Source: Bifidobacterium breve
GTDB taxonomy: Bacteria > Actinomycetota > Thermoleophilia > Solirubrobacterales > Solirubrobacteraceae
Direction: 5' to 3'
Assembly (NCBI GenBank): GCA_945881845.1
Contig: CAMCVN010000001.1
Location: forward strand, 112,666-176,665
Length of the DNA stretch: 64,000 nt
A program made the translations under genes and the position numbers. The notes under the pieces are model-generated. The model ran no database searches, was not told the DNA's origin, and was given only the letters and a program-made list of their open reading frames with translations. Below, piece by piece: positions 17,674-25,863 of this stretch (positions are counted from its first letter, which is position 1; each line of letters opens with the position of its first letter).

Positions 17674-18081
17674 ATGTCAAACAACGCCCCAGTCGCCGCC
17701 AGCCCTGACTTCCCGTGGACCGAGGGCCTGAGCTATAACCAAGCGGTCAAGGCCGGTGATCTCGTCTTCACTGCCGGCCAAGGCGGCTTCAAGGCCGACG
17801 GTTCGCTCGACGCCGACTTCGAAGCGCAGGCGCGCCAAGCGCTGGCCAACGTTGAGGCCGCCCTACAGGTCTTCGGCGCCGATCTCCAGAGCGCCGTCAA
17901 GCTGACTGTCTTCCTCGTTGACGCCGACGACTACGGCAAGTTCAAAGAGCTGCGCGAAGAGCTCTTCGACGAGCCCTACCCAGCCTCAACGCTGCTGCTT
18001 GGTACCCCCGTCTTTCCCGAGATGCTGGTCGAAGTAGAGGCAGTCGCCTCGCTCGCCGGCCCTCGCCAAGCGCTGGCTTAG
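17674..18081 (+). CDS. RidA/YjgF-family protein lacking the catalytic Arg
   Basis: This 135-residue member of the Rid family has the fold markers GDLVFTAGQGG, the QARQALANVEAAL helix and the C-terminal VEVEAVASL strand. Canonical RidA, which hydrolyses reactive enamine/imine intermediates, has an essential Arg in a PARS motif. Here the equivalent stretch reads YPASTLLL with no Arg. It therefore belongs to a Rid subgroup whose activity is not the classic imine deaminase. It probably forms a trimer. It is the last gene of the plus-strand run and is followed by a hairpin. Confidence 0.85.
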   Translation: MSNNAPVAASPDFPWTEGLSYNQAVKAGDLVFTAGQGGFKADGSLDADFEAQARQALANVEAALQVFGADLQSAVKLTVFLVDADDYGKFKELREELFDEPYPASTLLLGTPVFPEMLVEVEAVASLAGPRQALA

Positions 18082-18092
18082 GCGCCGCGCGG

Positions 18093-18118
18093 CAGGCCCG
18101 AGCAGCCGCTCGGGCTGC
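18093..18118. terminator. Hairpin between convergent genes
   Basis: The stretch contains a perfect 8-bp stem, GCCCGAGC with GCTCGGGC (18096-18103 and 18108-18115), with a 4-base loop, placed between the ends of the convergent RidA-like and SemiSWEET genes. No T-run follows on either strand. It may stop transcription from both sides in a GC-rich actinobacterial manner, or simply stabilise the mRNA ends. Confidence 0.5.
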
Positions 18119-18129
18119 GGCACGGAGCT

Positions 18130-18417
18130 TCAATCGTCGGCTGACGCCTCGCCGTTGCGCCAATAGTGACTGACGGCAATCGCCGTAGTGCAGGCGACGA
18201 CGCCGACGGTGTTGGCGATCATCATCGCGATGTTGCCGAGCGCGATTCCGTAGGCCAGCCACGCGGCGCCGCCGATCCAGAGCAGCGCTAGGAAAGGCAT
18301 GCTGATGTCGGCCGAACTGCGGCGCTGATGAGCGCGGAGAGCCTGTAGCAAAGGGCTGGCGCCCATCAAGATCCCGAGCGTGCCGGCGAGTACCGAGAGC
18401 GAAGCTGTGATGTCCAT
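18130..18417 (-). CDS. SemiSWEET-type sugar transporter
   Basis: This 95-residue protein starts at the ATG at 18417; a TTG 33 bases upstream is less likely. It has three hydrophobic helices in the SemiSWEET/PQ-loop pattern, including SPLLQALRAHQRRSSADIS, which corresponds to the loop following helix 1 in this family. Two copies would form a pore for facilitated diffusion of mono- or disaccharides. The classic adjacent Pro-Gln pair is altered to P-L-L-Q. It lies downstream of the glutamine amidotransferase gene on the same strand with a 10-base gap, so they may be co-transcribed. Confidence 0.75.
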   Translation of the reverse strand: MDITASLSVLAGTLGILMGASPLLQALRAHQRRSSADISMPFLALLWIGGAAWLAYGIALGNIAMMIANTVGVVACTTAIAVSHYWRNGEASADD

Positions 18418-18427
18418 ACGGCGGAGG

Positions 18428-19150
18428 CTACTGGCCGCTGCGCGAGTCAATCAGATCAAGCCAAGCCCCGATAAGCAATTGCGCTTGACCGCCAAGTTCG
18501 TCGTGCCGTTCCACTGCGTCGGCGAGAAAGGCTTTGCCGCCCTCTTCGCCGAGCGTCGCGGTCAGGGCGGCGCTGTACTCCGGCACGTCGGCCCACTGTT
18601 CAGCCATCTCTGGAGTGACCTCAAGGTGGAACTGGATCCCGTAGGCAGCGTCGCCGTAACGGAAGGCCTGGTTCGGCGCCTCCGGTGAGCTGGCGAGTAG
18701 GACACCGCCTTCGGGCAGATCAAATGTGTCGCCGTGCCACTGCAGCGTCACCAACGGTTCGGCAAGCCCTCCGATGACTGCGTCAGCAACACCCTCCTGC
18801 GTCCGGATCACAGGCAGCAAGCCCACTTCAGCCTGCGGCAGGGAATAGACGCGAGCTCCGAGCGCGCTTGCCAGAAGCTGAACGCCGAGGCAGGCACCAA
18901 AGAACGGTTTCCCAGCGCGGACAGCTTCAGCCACCCACCGCTTCTCATCTACAAGCCAGGGATGATCGGCCTCGTCGTTGACGCTCATCGGCCCACCCAT
19001 CGCGATGATGCCGTCAAATTCATTCCAGTCGGGGAGCTTGTCGCCGGTGTCAATCTCGACGACTTCGCGTTCGACCCCCCGCCGATCAAGCTCCGTGTCG
19101 TACGCACCCGGGGATTCGCAGAACAGGTGCTGGACTACTACGAGCTTCAT
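18428..19150 (-). CDS. Class I glutamine amidotransferase-like protein
   Basis: This 240-residue protein has a type 1 glutamine amidotransferase fold. The nucleophile is in GACLGVQLL (Cys near residue 87) and the catalytic His in QFHLEVTPE near residue 175. The oxyanion strand is IIAMGGPMSVND. Stand-alone members act as amidases or gamma-glutamyl hydrolases, or supply ammonia to a partner. It starts six bases after the end of the FMN glutamate-synthase-like gene and is therefore probably the last catalytic gene of the gmaS-mgsABC-like operon. A role in hydrolysing a gamma-glutamyl amide is possible but is only inference from position. Confidence 0.82.
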   Translation of the reverse strand: MKLVVVQHLFCESPGAYDTELDRRGVEREVVEIDTGDKLPDWNEFDGIIAMGGPMSVNDEADHPWLVDEKRWVAEAVRAGKPFFGACLGVQLLASALGARVYSLPQAEVGLLPVIRTQEGVADAVIGGLAEPLVTLQWHGDTFDLPEGGVLLASSPEAPNQAFRYGDAAYGIQFHLEVTPEMAEQWADVPEYSAALTATLGEEGGKAFLADAVERHDELGGQAQLLIGAWLDLIDSRSGQ

Positions 19151-19156
19151 CGCTGG

Positions 19157-20494
19157 CTACTCGGTCTTTCCGTCCAGCCCTGGAATCCACTTCGTGCCAG
19201 CCAGAGGCACGCGCGCCATTGCGGCTGCCTCAATCGTCAACGCGACGAGGTCTTCCGGCTCAAGGTTGCGTACGTCCGACTTGCCGCAGGCGCGGGCCAG
19301 AGTCTGAGTCTCGAGCACCATCGCGCGGAGGTAGTTAGCAAGACGGCGGCCGCCGAGCTCGGCGTTGAAGCGCTTGCCAAGCTCCTCATCCTGAGTTGAG
19401 ATGCCGGCCGGATCGCGGCCTTCGTGCCAATCGTCGTAGAAGCCGGCTCCACTGCCGAGCTTCTCGTACTCCTCCTGGTATTCAGGGGCATTGTCACCAA
19501 GCGCGATCATTGCCGCGACACCGATCGAGACAGCGTCGGCGCCGAGCGCCAACGCCTTCGCAACATCGGCCCCAGTGCGAATGCCGCCGGAGACAACGAG
19601 TTGAACCTCGCGGTGCATTCCGAGGTCCTTGAGCGAATCAACCGCTTCGGGGATCGCCGAAAGGATTGGAATGCCGACGTGCTCGATGAAGACGTCCTGC
19701 GTCGCAGCAGTGCCGCCCTCCATGCCGTCGAGGACGACAACGTCGGCGCCCGCCTTGACGGCAAGCGCGACATCGAAGTAGGGCCGTGAGGCGGCGATCT
19801 TGACGTAGATCGGAATACGCCAGTCGGTGATCTCGCGTAGCTCGCCGATCTTGATCTCAAGGTCGTCGGGGCCCGTCCAATCAGGGTGGCGGCAGGAGCT
19901 TCGTTGATCGATCCCTTTCGGCAGGTCGCGCATCCCCGCGACGCGGTCGGAAATCTTCTGACCGAGCAACATTCCTCCGCCGCCAGGCTTGGCGCCCTGA
20001 CCGATAACAACCTCGATCGCATCGGCACGGCGAAGGTCGTCCGGGTTCATTCCGTATCGCGAAGGGAGCAGCTGATAGACCAGCTTTTCGGAGTGGCCGC
20101 GCTCCTCTTCGGTCATTCCGCCGTCGCCGGTAGTTGTGCTCGTCCCGACAACGGTCGCGCCGCGGCCGAGTGCCTCCTTGGCTTGCGCAGAGAGCGCGCC
20201 GAAGCTCATGCCGGCGATCGTGATCGGAATGTCGAGTTCGATCGGGTTCTTGGCGTAGCGGGTGCCGAGCGTTACGGCCGTGTTGCACCGCTCGCGGTAG
20301 CCCTCGAGCGGGTAGCGCGAAACACTCGCGCCGAGCAGCAGCAGATCGTCAAAGTGAGGGACCTTGCGCTTCGCGCCAAAGCCGCGGATGTCGTAGATCC
20401 CTTCGCGCGCCTTGCGCTGGATCTCATGGATTACGTTGCGGTCGAAGAGCGCCGATTCGCGCATTCCGGCGCTGTGTGTTGGTTCGTTAGTCAT
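19157..20494 (-). CDS. mgsC: N-methylglutamate synthase subunit C-like, FMN glutamate-synthase domain
   Basis: This 445-residue protein corresponds to the FMN-binding barrel of glutamate synthase, encoded as a separate gene as in MgsC and GlxD. Seen are TIAGMSFGALS, TGDGGM, GQGAKPGGGGMLLG, YVKIAAS, VVLDGMEGGTAAT and VVSGGIRTGADVAKALALGA, all typical of the synthase barrel. I do not see the CX5CX4C motif that holds the 3Fe-4S cluster in bacterial GltB. In the N-methylglutamate pathway this subunit completes the transfer of a methylamine group from gamma-glutamylmethylamide to 2-oxoglutarate. Its ATG overlaps the stop of the GXGXG subunit gene (TAATG). Confidence 0.82.
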   Translation of the reverse strand: MTNEPTHSAGMRESALFDRNVIHEIQRKAREGIYDIRGFGAKRKVPHFDDLLLLGASVSRYPLEGYRERCNTAVTLGTRYAKNPIELDIPITIAGMSFGALSAQAKEALGRGATVVGTSTTTGDGGMTEEERGHSEKLVYQLLPSRYGMNPDDLRRADAIEVVIGQGAKPGGGGMLLGQKISDRVAGMRDLPKGIDQRSSCRHPDWTGPDDLEIKIGELREITDWRIPIYVKIAASRPYFDVALAVKAGADVVVLDGMEGGTAATQDVFIEHVGIPILSAIPEAVDSLKDLGMHREVQLVVSGGIRTGADVAKALALGADAVSIGVAAMIALGDNAPEYQEEYEKLGSGAGFYDDWHEGRDPAGISTQDEELGKRFNAELGGRRLANYLRAMVLETQTLARACGKSDVRNLEPEDLVALTIEAAAMARVPLAGTKWIPGLDGKTE

Positions 20495-21195
20495 TAGTAA
20501 GCGTCCGCATTGTCGATGTTGAAGTTGTAAAGCTGGCGCGCCGACCCGTAGCGCTTGAAGTCAGCAGGGTCGGCATCCACCCCGGCCTCGGCGAGCAAAC
20601 CGGTCAGCTCGGCGGTGTGGAACTCCTTGAAGTCCTTCTCGATGCAGTCCGCGCCCAATTCAGCGACCGAACCGCGAACGTAGAGATGCGTCTCATAGAT
20701 CGAATCGCCGAGCGCCTCTCCGGCGTCGCCGCAGACGACAAGCGCACCCTTCTGCGCCATGAATGCGCTGAGGTGACCAACGTTGCCTTCGACGACGATG
20801 TTGACGCCCTTCATCGAGATGCCACAGCGGGCCGCTGCGTTGCCGCGCACTACGACCAAGCCGCCTCGGCCGGTCGCCGCTGCCGATTGGCTCGCGTCGC
20901 CGTCAACAATTACCGTCCCCGACATGATGTTCTCGGCGAGGCCGACTCCGGCGCTGCCGTGAATCCGCACGTTCGCCTCTTTGTTCATGCCGACGCAGTA
21001 GTAACCAACGTGGCCATCGATGTCGATCTCGAGTGGCGCGTTGATCCCGGCAGCAATCGCGTGCAATCCGCCCGGGTGCGTGATGCGCCAAGCCTGCGGG
21101 CCGCCATCAGCGGCGTCATGGAGACGCTGGTTTAGCTCGCGGATCGAAGTTTCCGAAAGGTCAACGACTTCGGCTGTCTGTTCAGCGGTTCCCAT
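20494..21195 (-). CDS. mgsB: N-methylglutamate synthase subunit B-like, GXGXG domain
   Basis: This 233-residue protein starts at the ATG at 21195, which shares a TAATG junction with the upstream gene; a longer frame to 21246 would overlap that gene. It is the right-handed beta-helix GXGXG domain of glutamate synthase as a separate subunit: repeated segments include VRIHGSAGVGLAENIMSG, GLVVVRGNAAARCGISMKG and GALVVCGDAGEALGDSIYET. In MgsB/GlxC proteins this domain scaffolds the ammonia or methylamine channel between the amidotransferase and FMN subunits. Location and neighbours support the same role here. Confidence 0.83.
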   Translation of the reverse strand: MGTAEQTAEVVDLSETSIRELNQRLHDAADGGPQAWRITHPGGLHAIAAGINAPLEIDIDGHVGYYCVGMNKEANVRIHGSAGVGLAENIMSGTVIVDGDASQSAAATGRGGLVVVRGNAAARCGISMKGVNIVVEGNVGHLSAFMAQKGALVVCGDAGEALGDSIYETHLYVRGSVAELGADCIEKDFKEFHTAELTGLLAEAGVDADPADFKRYGSARQLYNFNIDNADAY

Positions 21196-22100
21196 TAGAC
21201 TTTCTCCTTCTCCCAGATGTAGACCTGTCCTGGATCCGGCTCCCATACGCGCGCATCCTCAGCGCCTGGCAGCACGGCTATCGCGCGGTACTCGGAGGCC
21301 ATCGCGACCCAATCGTCGCTCTCGCTCATAACGGCCGGCTTGCAGGCAATCGGATCACGCAAGACGGCGAAACCGTCAGCGGTACCGACAGCAAAGGTGA
21401 AGAATCCGTCGAGATCATCGAGGCCCGATTCCAACGCTTCGGTCAAGGACGCTCCTTCACGCATCTTCCAAGTCAAGTACGCCGCGGCGACCTCGGAATC
21501 GTTGTCGGTCTGAATCGTGATCCCCTCACGGCGAAGCTGCTCGCGCAGACGGTTGTGATTGCAGAGCGATCCGTTGTGAACGAGACAGAGGTCAAGCCCG
21601 GTTGAGAACGGGTGCGAATGCTCGGTCGTGACGATGCTTTCGGTTGCCATCCGCGTGTGACCCAAGGCATGCGTTGCGCTCAGCTCACGGAGACCGAAAC
21701 GCTCAACGAACTCGCGTGGGTCGCCCATCTCCTTGTAGATCTCGATCGTCTGGCCGGCGCTCATCAGGCGCAGCTCCGGGTGGTTATCAATCACCCAGCG
21801 GCCAGCGTCATCGGCGTCGGTCTGGACGACGATCACGGCATGGCTGGCTCGAATCTCTGGCCCGTTACTGCCGCCGAAGGCACTCGAAAGCTCGCTAGCG
21901 ATCGGATCCCAGTCGTACCCCTCTTCGGGAGAGAAGAGCGTCAGCTTGCTCGATCCGCTCGGCGCAGGGTTGCGGTAGAAGGCGACGCCTGCACTATCCG
22001 GCCCACGATCGGCCATCTGGATCAGCATGTCCGACAGGTGGTCGCCAAGCCGCTCCTCAAAGCTGCTCGATTTACTAAAGAGTCCAGCGATTCCACACAT
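21195..22100 (-). CDS. mgsA: N-methylglutamate synthase subunit A-like, class II amidotransferase
   Basis: This 301-residue class II (Ntn-type) glutamine amidotransferase starts at MCGIAGLF, so that Cys2 becomes the N-terminal nucleophile. The ATG at 22100 is preceded by GAAGG at a proper distance. Other family features are MADRGPDSAGVAFY, LGHTRMATES and LVHNGSLCNHN. There is no phosphoribosyl-transferase or large-subunit domain, as expected for MgsA/GlxB. In the N-methylglutamate pathway it would act on gamma-glutamylmethylamide and release methylamine into the GXGXG/FMN complex. It lies 38 bases after the gmaS-like gene. Confidence 0.85.
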   Translation of the reverse strand: MCGIAGLFSKSSSFEERLGDHLSDMLIQMADRGPDSAGVAFYRNPAPSGSSKLTLFSPEEGYDWDPIASELSSAFGGSNGPEIRASHAVIVVQTDADDAGRWVIDNHPELRLMSAGQTIEIYKEMGDPREFVERFGLRELSATHALGHTRMATESIVTTEHSHPFSTGLDLCLVHNGSLCNHNRLREQLRREGITIQTDNDSEVAAAYLTWKMREGASLTEALESGLDDLDGFFTFAVGTADGFAVLRDPIACKPAVMSESDDWVAMASEYRAIAVLPGAEDARVWEPDPGQVYIWEKEKV

Positions 22101-22138
22101 AGAGATCCTTCTCGCGATAGCTAGTTGGACGAATTGGT

Positions 22139-23509
22139 TTAGAACAACTGAAGGTAGCGGTCGAGCTCGTACTTCGAGATCTGCTCGTGGAACGTTGTCC
22201 ACTCGACCCGCTTGCGTTCGATGAAGTAGTCGATGTAGTCGCGGCCGTCATGTGAACCGAAGGCCTTACGCATCACATCGTTCTTTTCCAGCTCGCGTGT
22301 TGCGTCGAGCAGGTTGGCCGGGAGCGTCTCGATCCCCATCTCCTCGCGCTCGGCTGCTGTCGTCTTGAACATGTTGTCGGTGGTTGGTCCGCCCGGGTCG
22401 AGCCCGCGCTCGATTCCATCGAGACCAGCGGCGAGAACAGCGGTGGCTGCGAGGTACGGGTTGCAGGAACCGTCAACGGTGCGGTCCTCGATCCGACCCT
22501 CGCCAGGGATGCGCAGCATCATCGAACGGTTGTTGTAGCCGTATGTCACGTAAGCCGGTGCCCAGGTGGAGCCGCTCGTTGGCTCTCCAACAACGAGCCG
22601 CTTGTATGAGTTGACAGTCGGCGCCGTGATGCCGATATAGCCGGTGGCGTTCGCCGTCAACCCACCGAGGAAGTTGTAGCCAATTTCCGAGAGGCCGATC
22701 CCGCGCGGGTCGTCGGCAGGGTCGCTGTGGAAGACGTTCTCGTCGCCCTTCCAAAGACTCATGTGGAAGTGACAGCCGTTACCGGTCAGGTGGCCGAACG
22801 GCTTCGGCATGAAGGTGGCGATCAAACCACGCTCCTGGGCCATCGCTTCGACCATGTAACGGAAGAAGATCGACCGGTCGCAGGTGGTCAGCGCGTCAGC
22901 GTAGTCCCAGTTCTGTTCGAACTGGCCGTTGGCGTCCTCGTGATCGGTTGCGTAGTTGTCCCAGCCAAGCGCCGTGATGTTGTTGGCGACCTCGGTCACG
23001 AATGGCAGGTTCCGCGTCAGTGCGCGCATGTCGTAACAGGGCTGTTCGAGATCGTCGAGCGGATCGGCCAGTTCGATCCCGCCGTCTGCCGAGCGGCGCA
23101 GCAGGAAGTACTCCAGCTCGGCGCCGATCCGCAGCTCGTAACCGAGCTCTGCAGCACGGGCGATCTGGTTCTGAAGAATTGTGCGCGGGCAGAACGGCCA
23201 AGGCTCGCCTTCTACCGTCACGTTGCATGCAAAACGGCCGATGTTGGGAAGCCACGGGAGTCGCGTGAAGGTCGATACGTCAGGCATCGCGATCATGTCG
23301 GGGCTGTCAGGCGTCTGGCCGATGTCGCCGGCAGCGAAGCCGGCGAAGCCTGCGCCGTCGGAAAGCAGGTCGTCGAGGTGGTGCGCCGGCACGAGCTTTG
23401 CGCTCGGCTTGCCGTGCATGTCAACGAACTGAGCGAAGAGGAACTCGATCCCCTCATCGGCGACAATCTTGCGTACTGCGTCTTCGTCTAGGGGCGTTTT
23501 GTCTGACAT
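22139..23509 (-). CDS. gmaS: Gamma-glutamylmethylamide synthetase-like (GlnT-type glutamine synthetase)
   Basis: This 456-residue protein belongs to the glutamine synthetase superfamily. A short beta-grasp domain (about 18-100, with QFVDMHGKPSAKLVP) precedes the catalytic domain, which has IGAELEYFLL, KPFGHLTGNGCHFHMSLW, RSMMLRIPGEGR and EDRTVDGSCNPYLAATA. Length and the GlnT-like sequence match GmaS, which joins glutamate and methylamine with ATP. The ATG is preceded by AAAGGAAG. Sequence alone does not separate GmaS from other GlnT-type ligases. The call rests on the three mgs-like genes directly downstream and the mgd-like operon opposite. Confidence 0.8.
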   Translation of the reverse strand: MSDKTPLDEDAVRKIVADEGIEFLFAQFVDMHGKPSAKLVPAHHLDDLLSDGAGFAGFAAGDIGQTPDSPDMIAMPDVSTFTRLPWLPNIGRFACNVTVEGEPWPFCPRTILQNQIARAAELGYELRIGAELEYFLLRRSADGGIELADPLDDLEQPCYDMRALTRNLPFVTEVANNITALGWDNYATDHEDANGQFEQNWDYADALTTCDRSIFFRYMVEAMAQERGLIATFMPKPFGHLTGNGCHFHMSLWKGDENVFHSDPADDPRGIGLSEIGYNFLGGLTANATGYIGITAPTVNSYKRLVVGEPTSGSTWAPAYVTYGYNNRSMMLRIPGEGRIEDRTVDGSCNPYLAATAVLAAGLDGIERGLDPGGPTTDNMFKTTAAEREEMGIETLPANLLDATRELEKNDVMRKAFGSHDGRDYIDYFIERKRVEWTTFHEQISKYELDRYLQLF

Positions 23510-23564
23510 TGAGTCTTCCTTTCAAGAACGCTTGAATTCAGCGTTGGCTCATGTTGCTCGCGGC

Positions 23565-23594
23565 AGTGTACAGGTTATGGACATCTCGTACCAA
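23565..23594 (-). promoter_or_regulatory. Candidate promoter of the gmaS-mgsABC-like operon
   Basis: On the minus strand a TTGGTA hexamer (23594-23589) is followed after 18 bases by TACACT (23570-23565), about 55 bases upstream of the gmaS-like ATG. Both hexamers match a sigma-70-type promoter moderately. The region is AT-richer than its surroundings. This is a visual match only. Confidence 0.35.
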
Positions 23595-23623
23595 CACTTA
23601 TTTGACGGGCCGTCTCAGCGCGC

Positions 23624-24166
23624 TCACGCGTTGTCGCTTGGGGGGTCAACGACGAGCTCTACGGGAATCTTGGCGCGGCGCTGCACTCGCCACGGCTCCT
23701 GCGACCACATCATGTCGCGCACAAGAAAACCGCGCTTCGGATCGGCGCCCATCACGATCATGTCGCAGCCGAGTCGCGTTGCCTCTGTGACAATCCGCTT
23801 CGCGCCTTGACGCGTTCCAACTACGCCAGCGCTCGCGGCGACGCCACGCTTCTGGAGCGCCTTCATCGCCTTGTTGATGATGTCGCGCTGCTCCTGCCAC
23901 TCATGCTGGTTTGGCATCAGGCCCGGGTTCGGGAAGCCAAAGCTCGTGCCCCAAACGCGCGCGATCGAGAATACGTGCACCGCTGCGTTGTTGCGCAGCG
24001 CGATCCTCGCGGCTTCATCAACCGCGCGCGGCGAGATCGGCCTCCCCTCACTCGCCAACAGCAACTTCGTGACGGCTGGAACTGCCAGCGAGGCACCATC
24101 CTGCTGTTCGGCGTCCTCCATCCTCGGTTCACGAAGCTCCGCTGGCGCTGCATCGGCGCCGGCCAC
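23624..24166 (-). CDS. UspA-like protein
   Basis: This 180-residue protein is predicted to be cytoplasmic with a universal-stress fold: KLLLASEGRPISPRAVDEAARIA at the start of the domain, an AVHVFSIARVWG strand, and VTEATRLGCDMIVMGADPKRG. The usual ATP-binding pattern G-x2-G-x9-G(S/T) is not kept after MGADPKRG, so ATP binding is doubtful. The start is GTG at 24166, with GGAG inside the end of the permease gene at a good distance; it begins two bases after the permease stop. Close coupling suggests it regulates or supports that permease. Confidence 0.78.
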   Translation of the reverse strand: MAGADAAPAELREPRMEDAEQQDGASLAVPAVTKLLLASEGRPISPRAVDEAARIALRNNAAVHVFSIARVWGTSFGFPNPGLMPNQHEWQEQRDIINKAMKALQKRGVAASAGVVGTRQGAKRIVTEATRLGCDMIVMGADPKRGFLVRDMMWSQEPWRVQRRAKIPVELVVDPPSDNA

Positions 24167-24167
24167 G

Positions 24168-25703
24168 CTATTTCTCCATTACCCGGCCGGGATCCTGCGG
24201 GCCAGGCTCCTCTGGATGGTGGACGTGATCCTGAACTCGCGTTCGGTAGAGATAGAACGGGATGTATGCCAGCAGCGTCGCCCAGCCAAGCCAGAAGTAA
24301 GTCTCGGTGCCGCCGATCTGAGAGAACTTGTAACCGCCGTAGGACCAGATCACGAAAAGGATCGCGGCGATAGCGAGCGAGATGTATTTGAAGATGCCAG
24401 GGAGGCTGAACGGTCGCTTGGCGTCTGGCTTGTGCTTCTTGAGCATGTAGTAGGCGAGCAGCGACATGATGATCGCCGCCGTGTAGCCGACGTTCGAGAA
24501 GGTGTAGATCTCGACCGCTCCGCCGAGCAAGATCACGAGCAGCGAGGCGCCAACGTTGAAGATCATCGCCCGTGACGGCACGCCGTGGTGGTTGATGTGC
24601 TGGAAGAAGCGCGGGAACTGACCATCGACCGACATCTGGTGCAGCGATCTCGCACAGCCCATGATCGCGTTGAGCGCGGAAAGCAGCAGCGCAATTATCA
24701 ACATCGCGGCGATCAGCCAGTTGAGCAGCTCGCCACCGGCATTGAAGATCTTTCCAGCGAAGGTCACGAACATCGTGTTTGGATCGACGAGGTCTGGATT
24801 CGACAGAGCCCCAGCGCCCAACACGGCGATGAAGCCGATCGGGATCAGCGTGTAGATGAACATTCCGTATCCGCCCTCGAGGTTCATCGCGATCTTGGCG
24901 TCACGCTCAGGGTCATGGCATTCTCCTATGTAACAAGCGGCGGCTTCCATCGCCAGCACGTTCCAAGTGAGAAGGAACGCATAAGCGATGTAGAGCGGCA
25001 ACCATCCGGTGCCGTCAATGCCCGTGAAGAAGCCGGTGCCATCGAGATGCGTGAAGCCGCTCAGGTTGCCGAGATCGGCCGAACCGCTGAAGATCCAAGC
25101 AACAGCAAGAAAGGTCAATGGGATCATCGAGAGCAGACCGAGCACGGTCGCAAAGCCGGCGCCGATGCGGATGCCAAGCGTCGCCGGGATCAGGAAGAGC
25201 AGGATGCCAACTGCTGCGATGCCGAGCGTCCAGTAGGCAATGAAAGTGTTGATCGGCGTGAAGCCGGCGTCGAGATTGAGGTTGAAGCGATCGGCAAGAT
25301 AGAACGACGCAAGGATCATGTTCAGCGGCGCGACCGGGAACCAGCCGAGCCAATAGGCCCATGCGGTGCCGCCGTTGAGGTGCTTCGAGAGCGTCGAGTA
25401 GCGATCCTTGAAGGCCGGGTAGACGAATGAGGGAAGCCCGCCCGTGCGCTCCGGCATCATCGCCGCCATCTCGGCAAGCATCAGACAGAGCAGGTAACCC
25501 ATGAACGTGATCACGACGATCAGCGGGATCGATGCCGCACCGAGCGAGGTGACCATGATCGGCGCGATGCCGGTGACGAGGATGACGCCAGCAAGCCCGA
25601 TGACGAAAGCGCCCCACCAGTTGGTGCCCTTCGTCAAGCCCCCGTGTTCGTAGTCGACCTCGTGGTCTGCCGTTGAAGATCCGGCTCCGCTCTCTGCGTC
25701 CAT
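24168..25703 (-). CDS. APC-superfamily permease, candidate methylamine/amino-acid importer
   Basis: This 511-residue protein has about twelve hydrophobic helices and the APC-superfamily opening pattern (GLAGVILVTGIAPIM, near residues 37-51), followed by LCLMLAEMAAMMPERTGG. It has an acidic cytoplasmic N-terminus (residues 1-27) and a His/Pro-rich C-terminal tail. It stands between the gmaS-mgsABC-like genes and the divergent mgdBCDA-like operon, so uptake of the pathway's substrate (methylamine, N-methylated amino acid or ethanolamine-like amine) is the natural inference. Substrate specificity cannot be read from the sequence. Confidence 0.85.
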   Translation of the reverse strand: MDAESGAGSSTADHEVDYEHGGLTKGTNWWGAFVIGLAGVILVTGIAPIMVTSLGAASIPLIVVITFMGYLLCLMLAEMAAMMPERTGGLPSFVYPAFKDRYSTLSKHLNGGTAWAYWLGWFPVAPLNMILASFYLADRFNLNLDAGFTPINTFIAYWTLGIAAVGILLFLIPATLGIRIGAGFATVLGLLSMIPLTFLAVAWIFSGSADLGNLSGFTHLDGTGFFTGIDGTGWLPLYIAYAFLLTWNVLAMEAAACYIGECHDPERDAKIAMNLEGGYGMFIYTLIPIGFIAVLGAGALSNPDLVDPNTMFVTFAGKIFNAGGELLNWLIAAMLIIALLLSALNAIMGCARSLHQMSVDGQFPRFFQHINHHGVPSRAMIFNVGASLLVILLGGAVEIYTFSNVGYTAAIIMSLLAYYMLKKHKPDAKRPFSLPGIFKYISLAIAAILFVIWSYGGYKFSQIGGTETYFWLGWATLLAYIPFYLYRTRVQDHVHHPEEPGPQDPGRVMEK

Positions 25704-25747
25704 CTCGCCCTCCCAGACTCAGTTACGTGGTTGCCGTCCTAGCCGCG

Positions 25748-25825
25748 ACGACCTAGGTGATTAGTCCCACTTTGCGAGGTCGTAGTCAAGACCACTTGCA
25801 TTCCTTGAACCTATTTGTCTAGTAT
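25748..25825 (+). promoter_or_regulatory. Divergent intergenic control region upstream of the mgdBCDA-like operon
   Basis: The 160-base gap between the divergent operons holds a 7-bp inverted repeat (ACGACCT at 25748-25754, AGGTCGT at 25777-25783). It also holds a candidate plus-strand promoter, TTGCAT (25796-25801) and TAGTAT (25820-25825) with an 18-base spacer. The -10 region overlaps a GTCTAG hexamer. The GntR-type regulator encoded at 32842 is the obvious candidate to bind here. All elements are visual matches. Confidence 0.35.
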
Positions 25826-25863
25826 GCGCGAAAGAAGGAATTCAGCAACCGATTGCGAGTGGA

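Noticed and set aside
18418..18450. TTG start for the SemiSWEET gene 33 bases upstream
   Set aside because: It would extend into the end of the amidotransferase gene, and the ATG at 18417 gives the normal family length.
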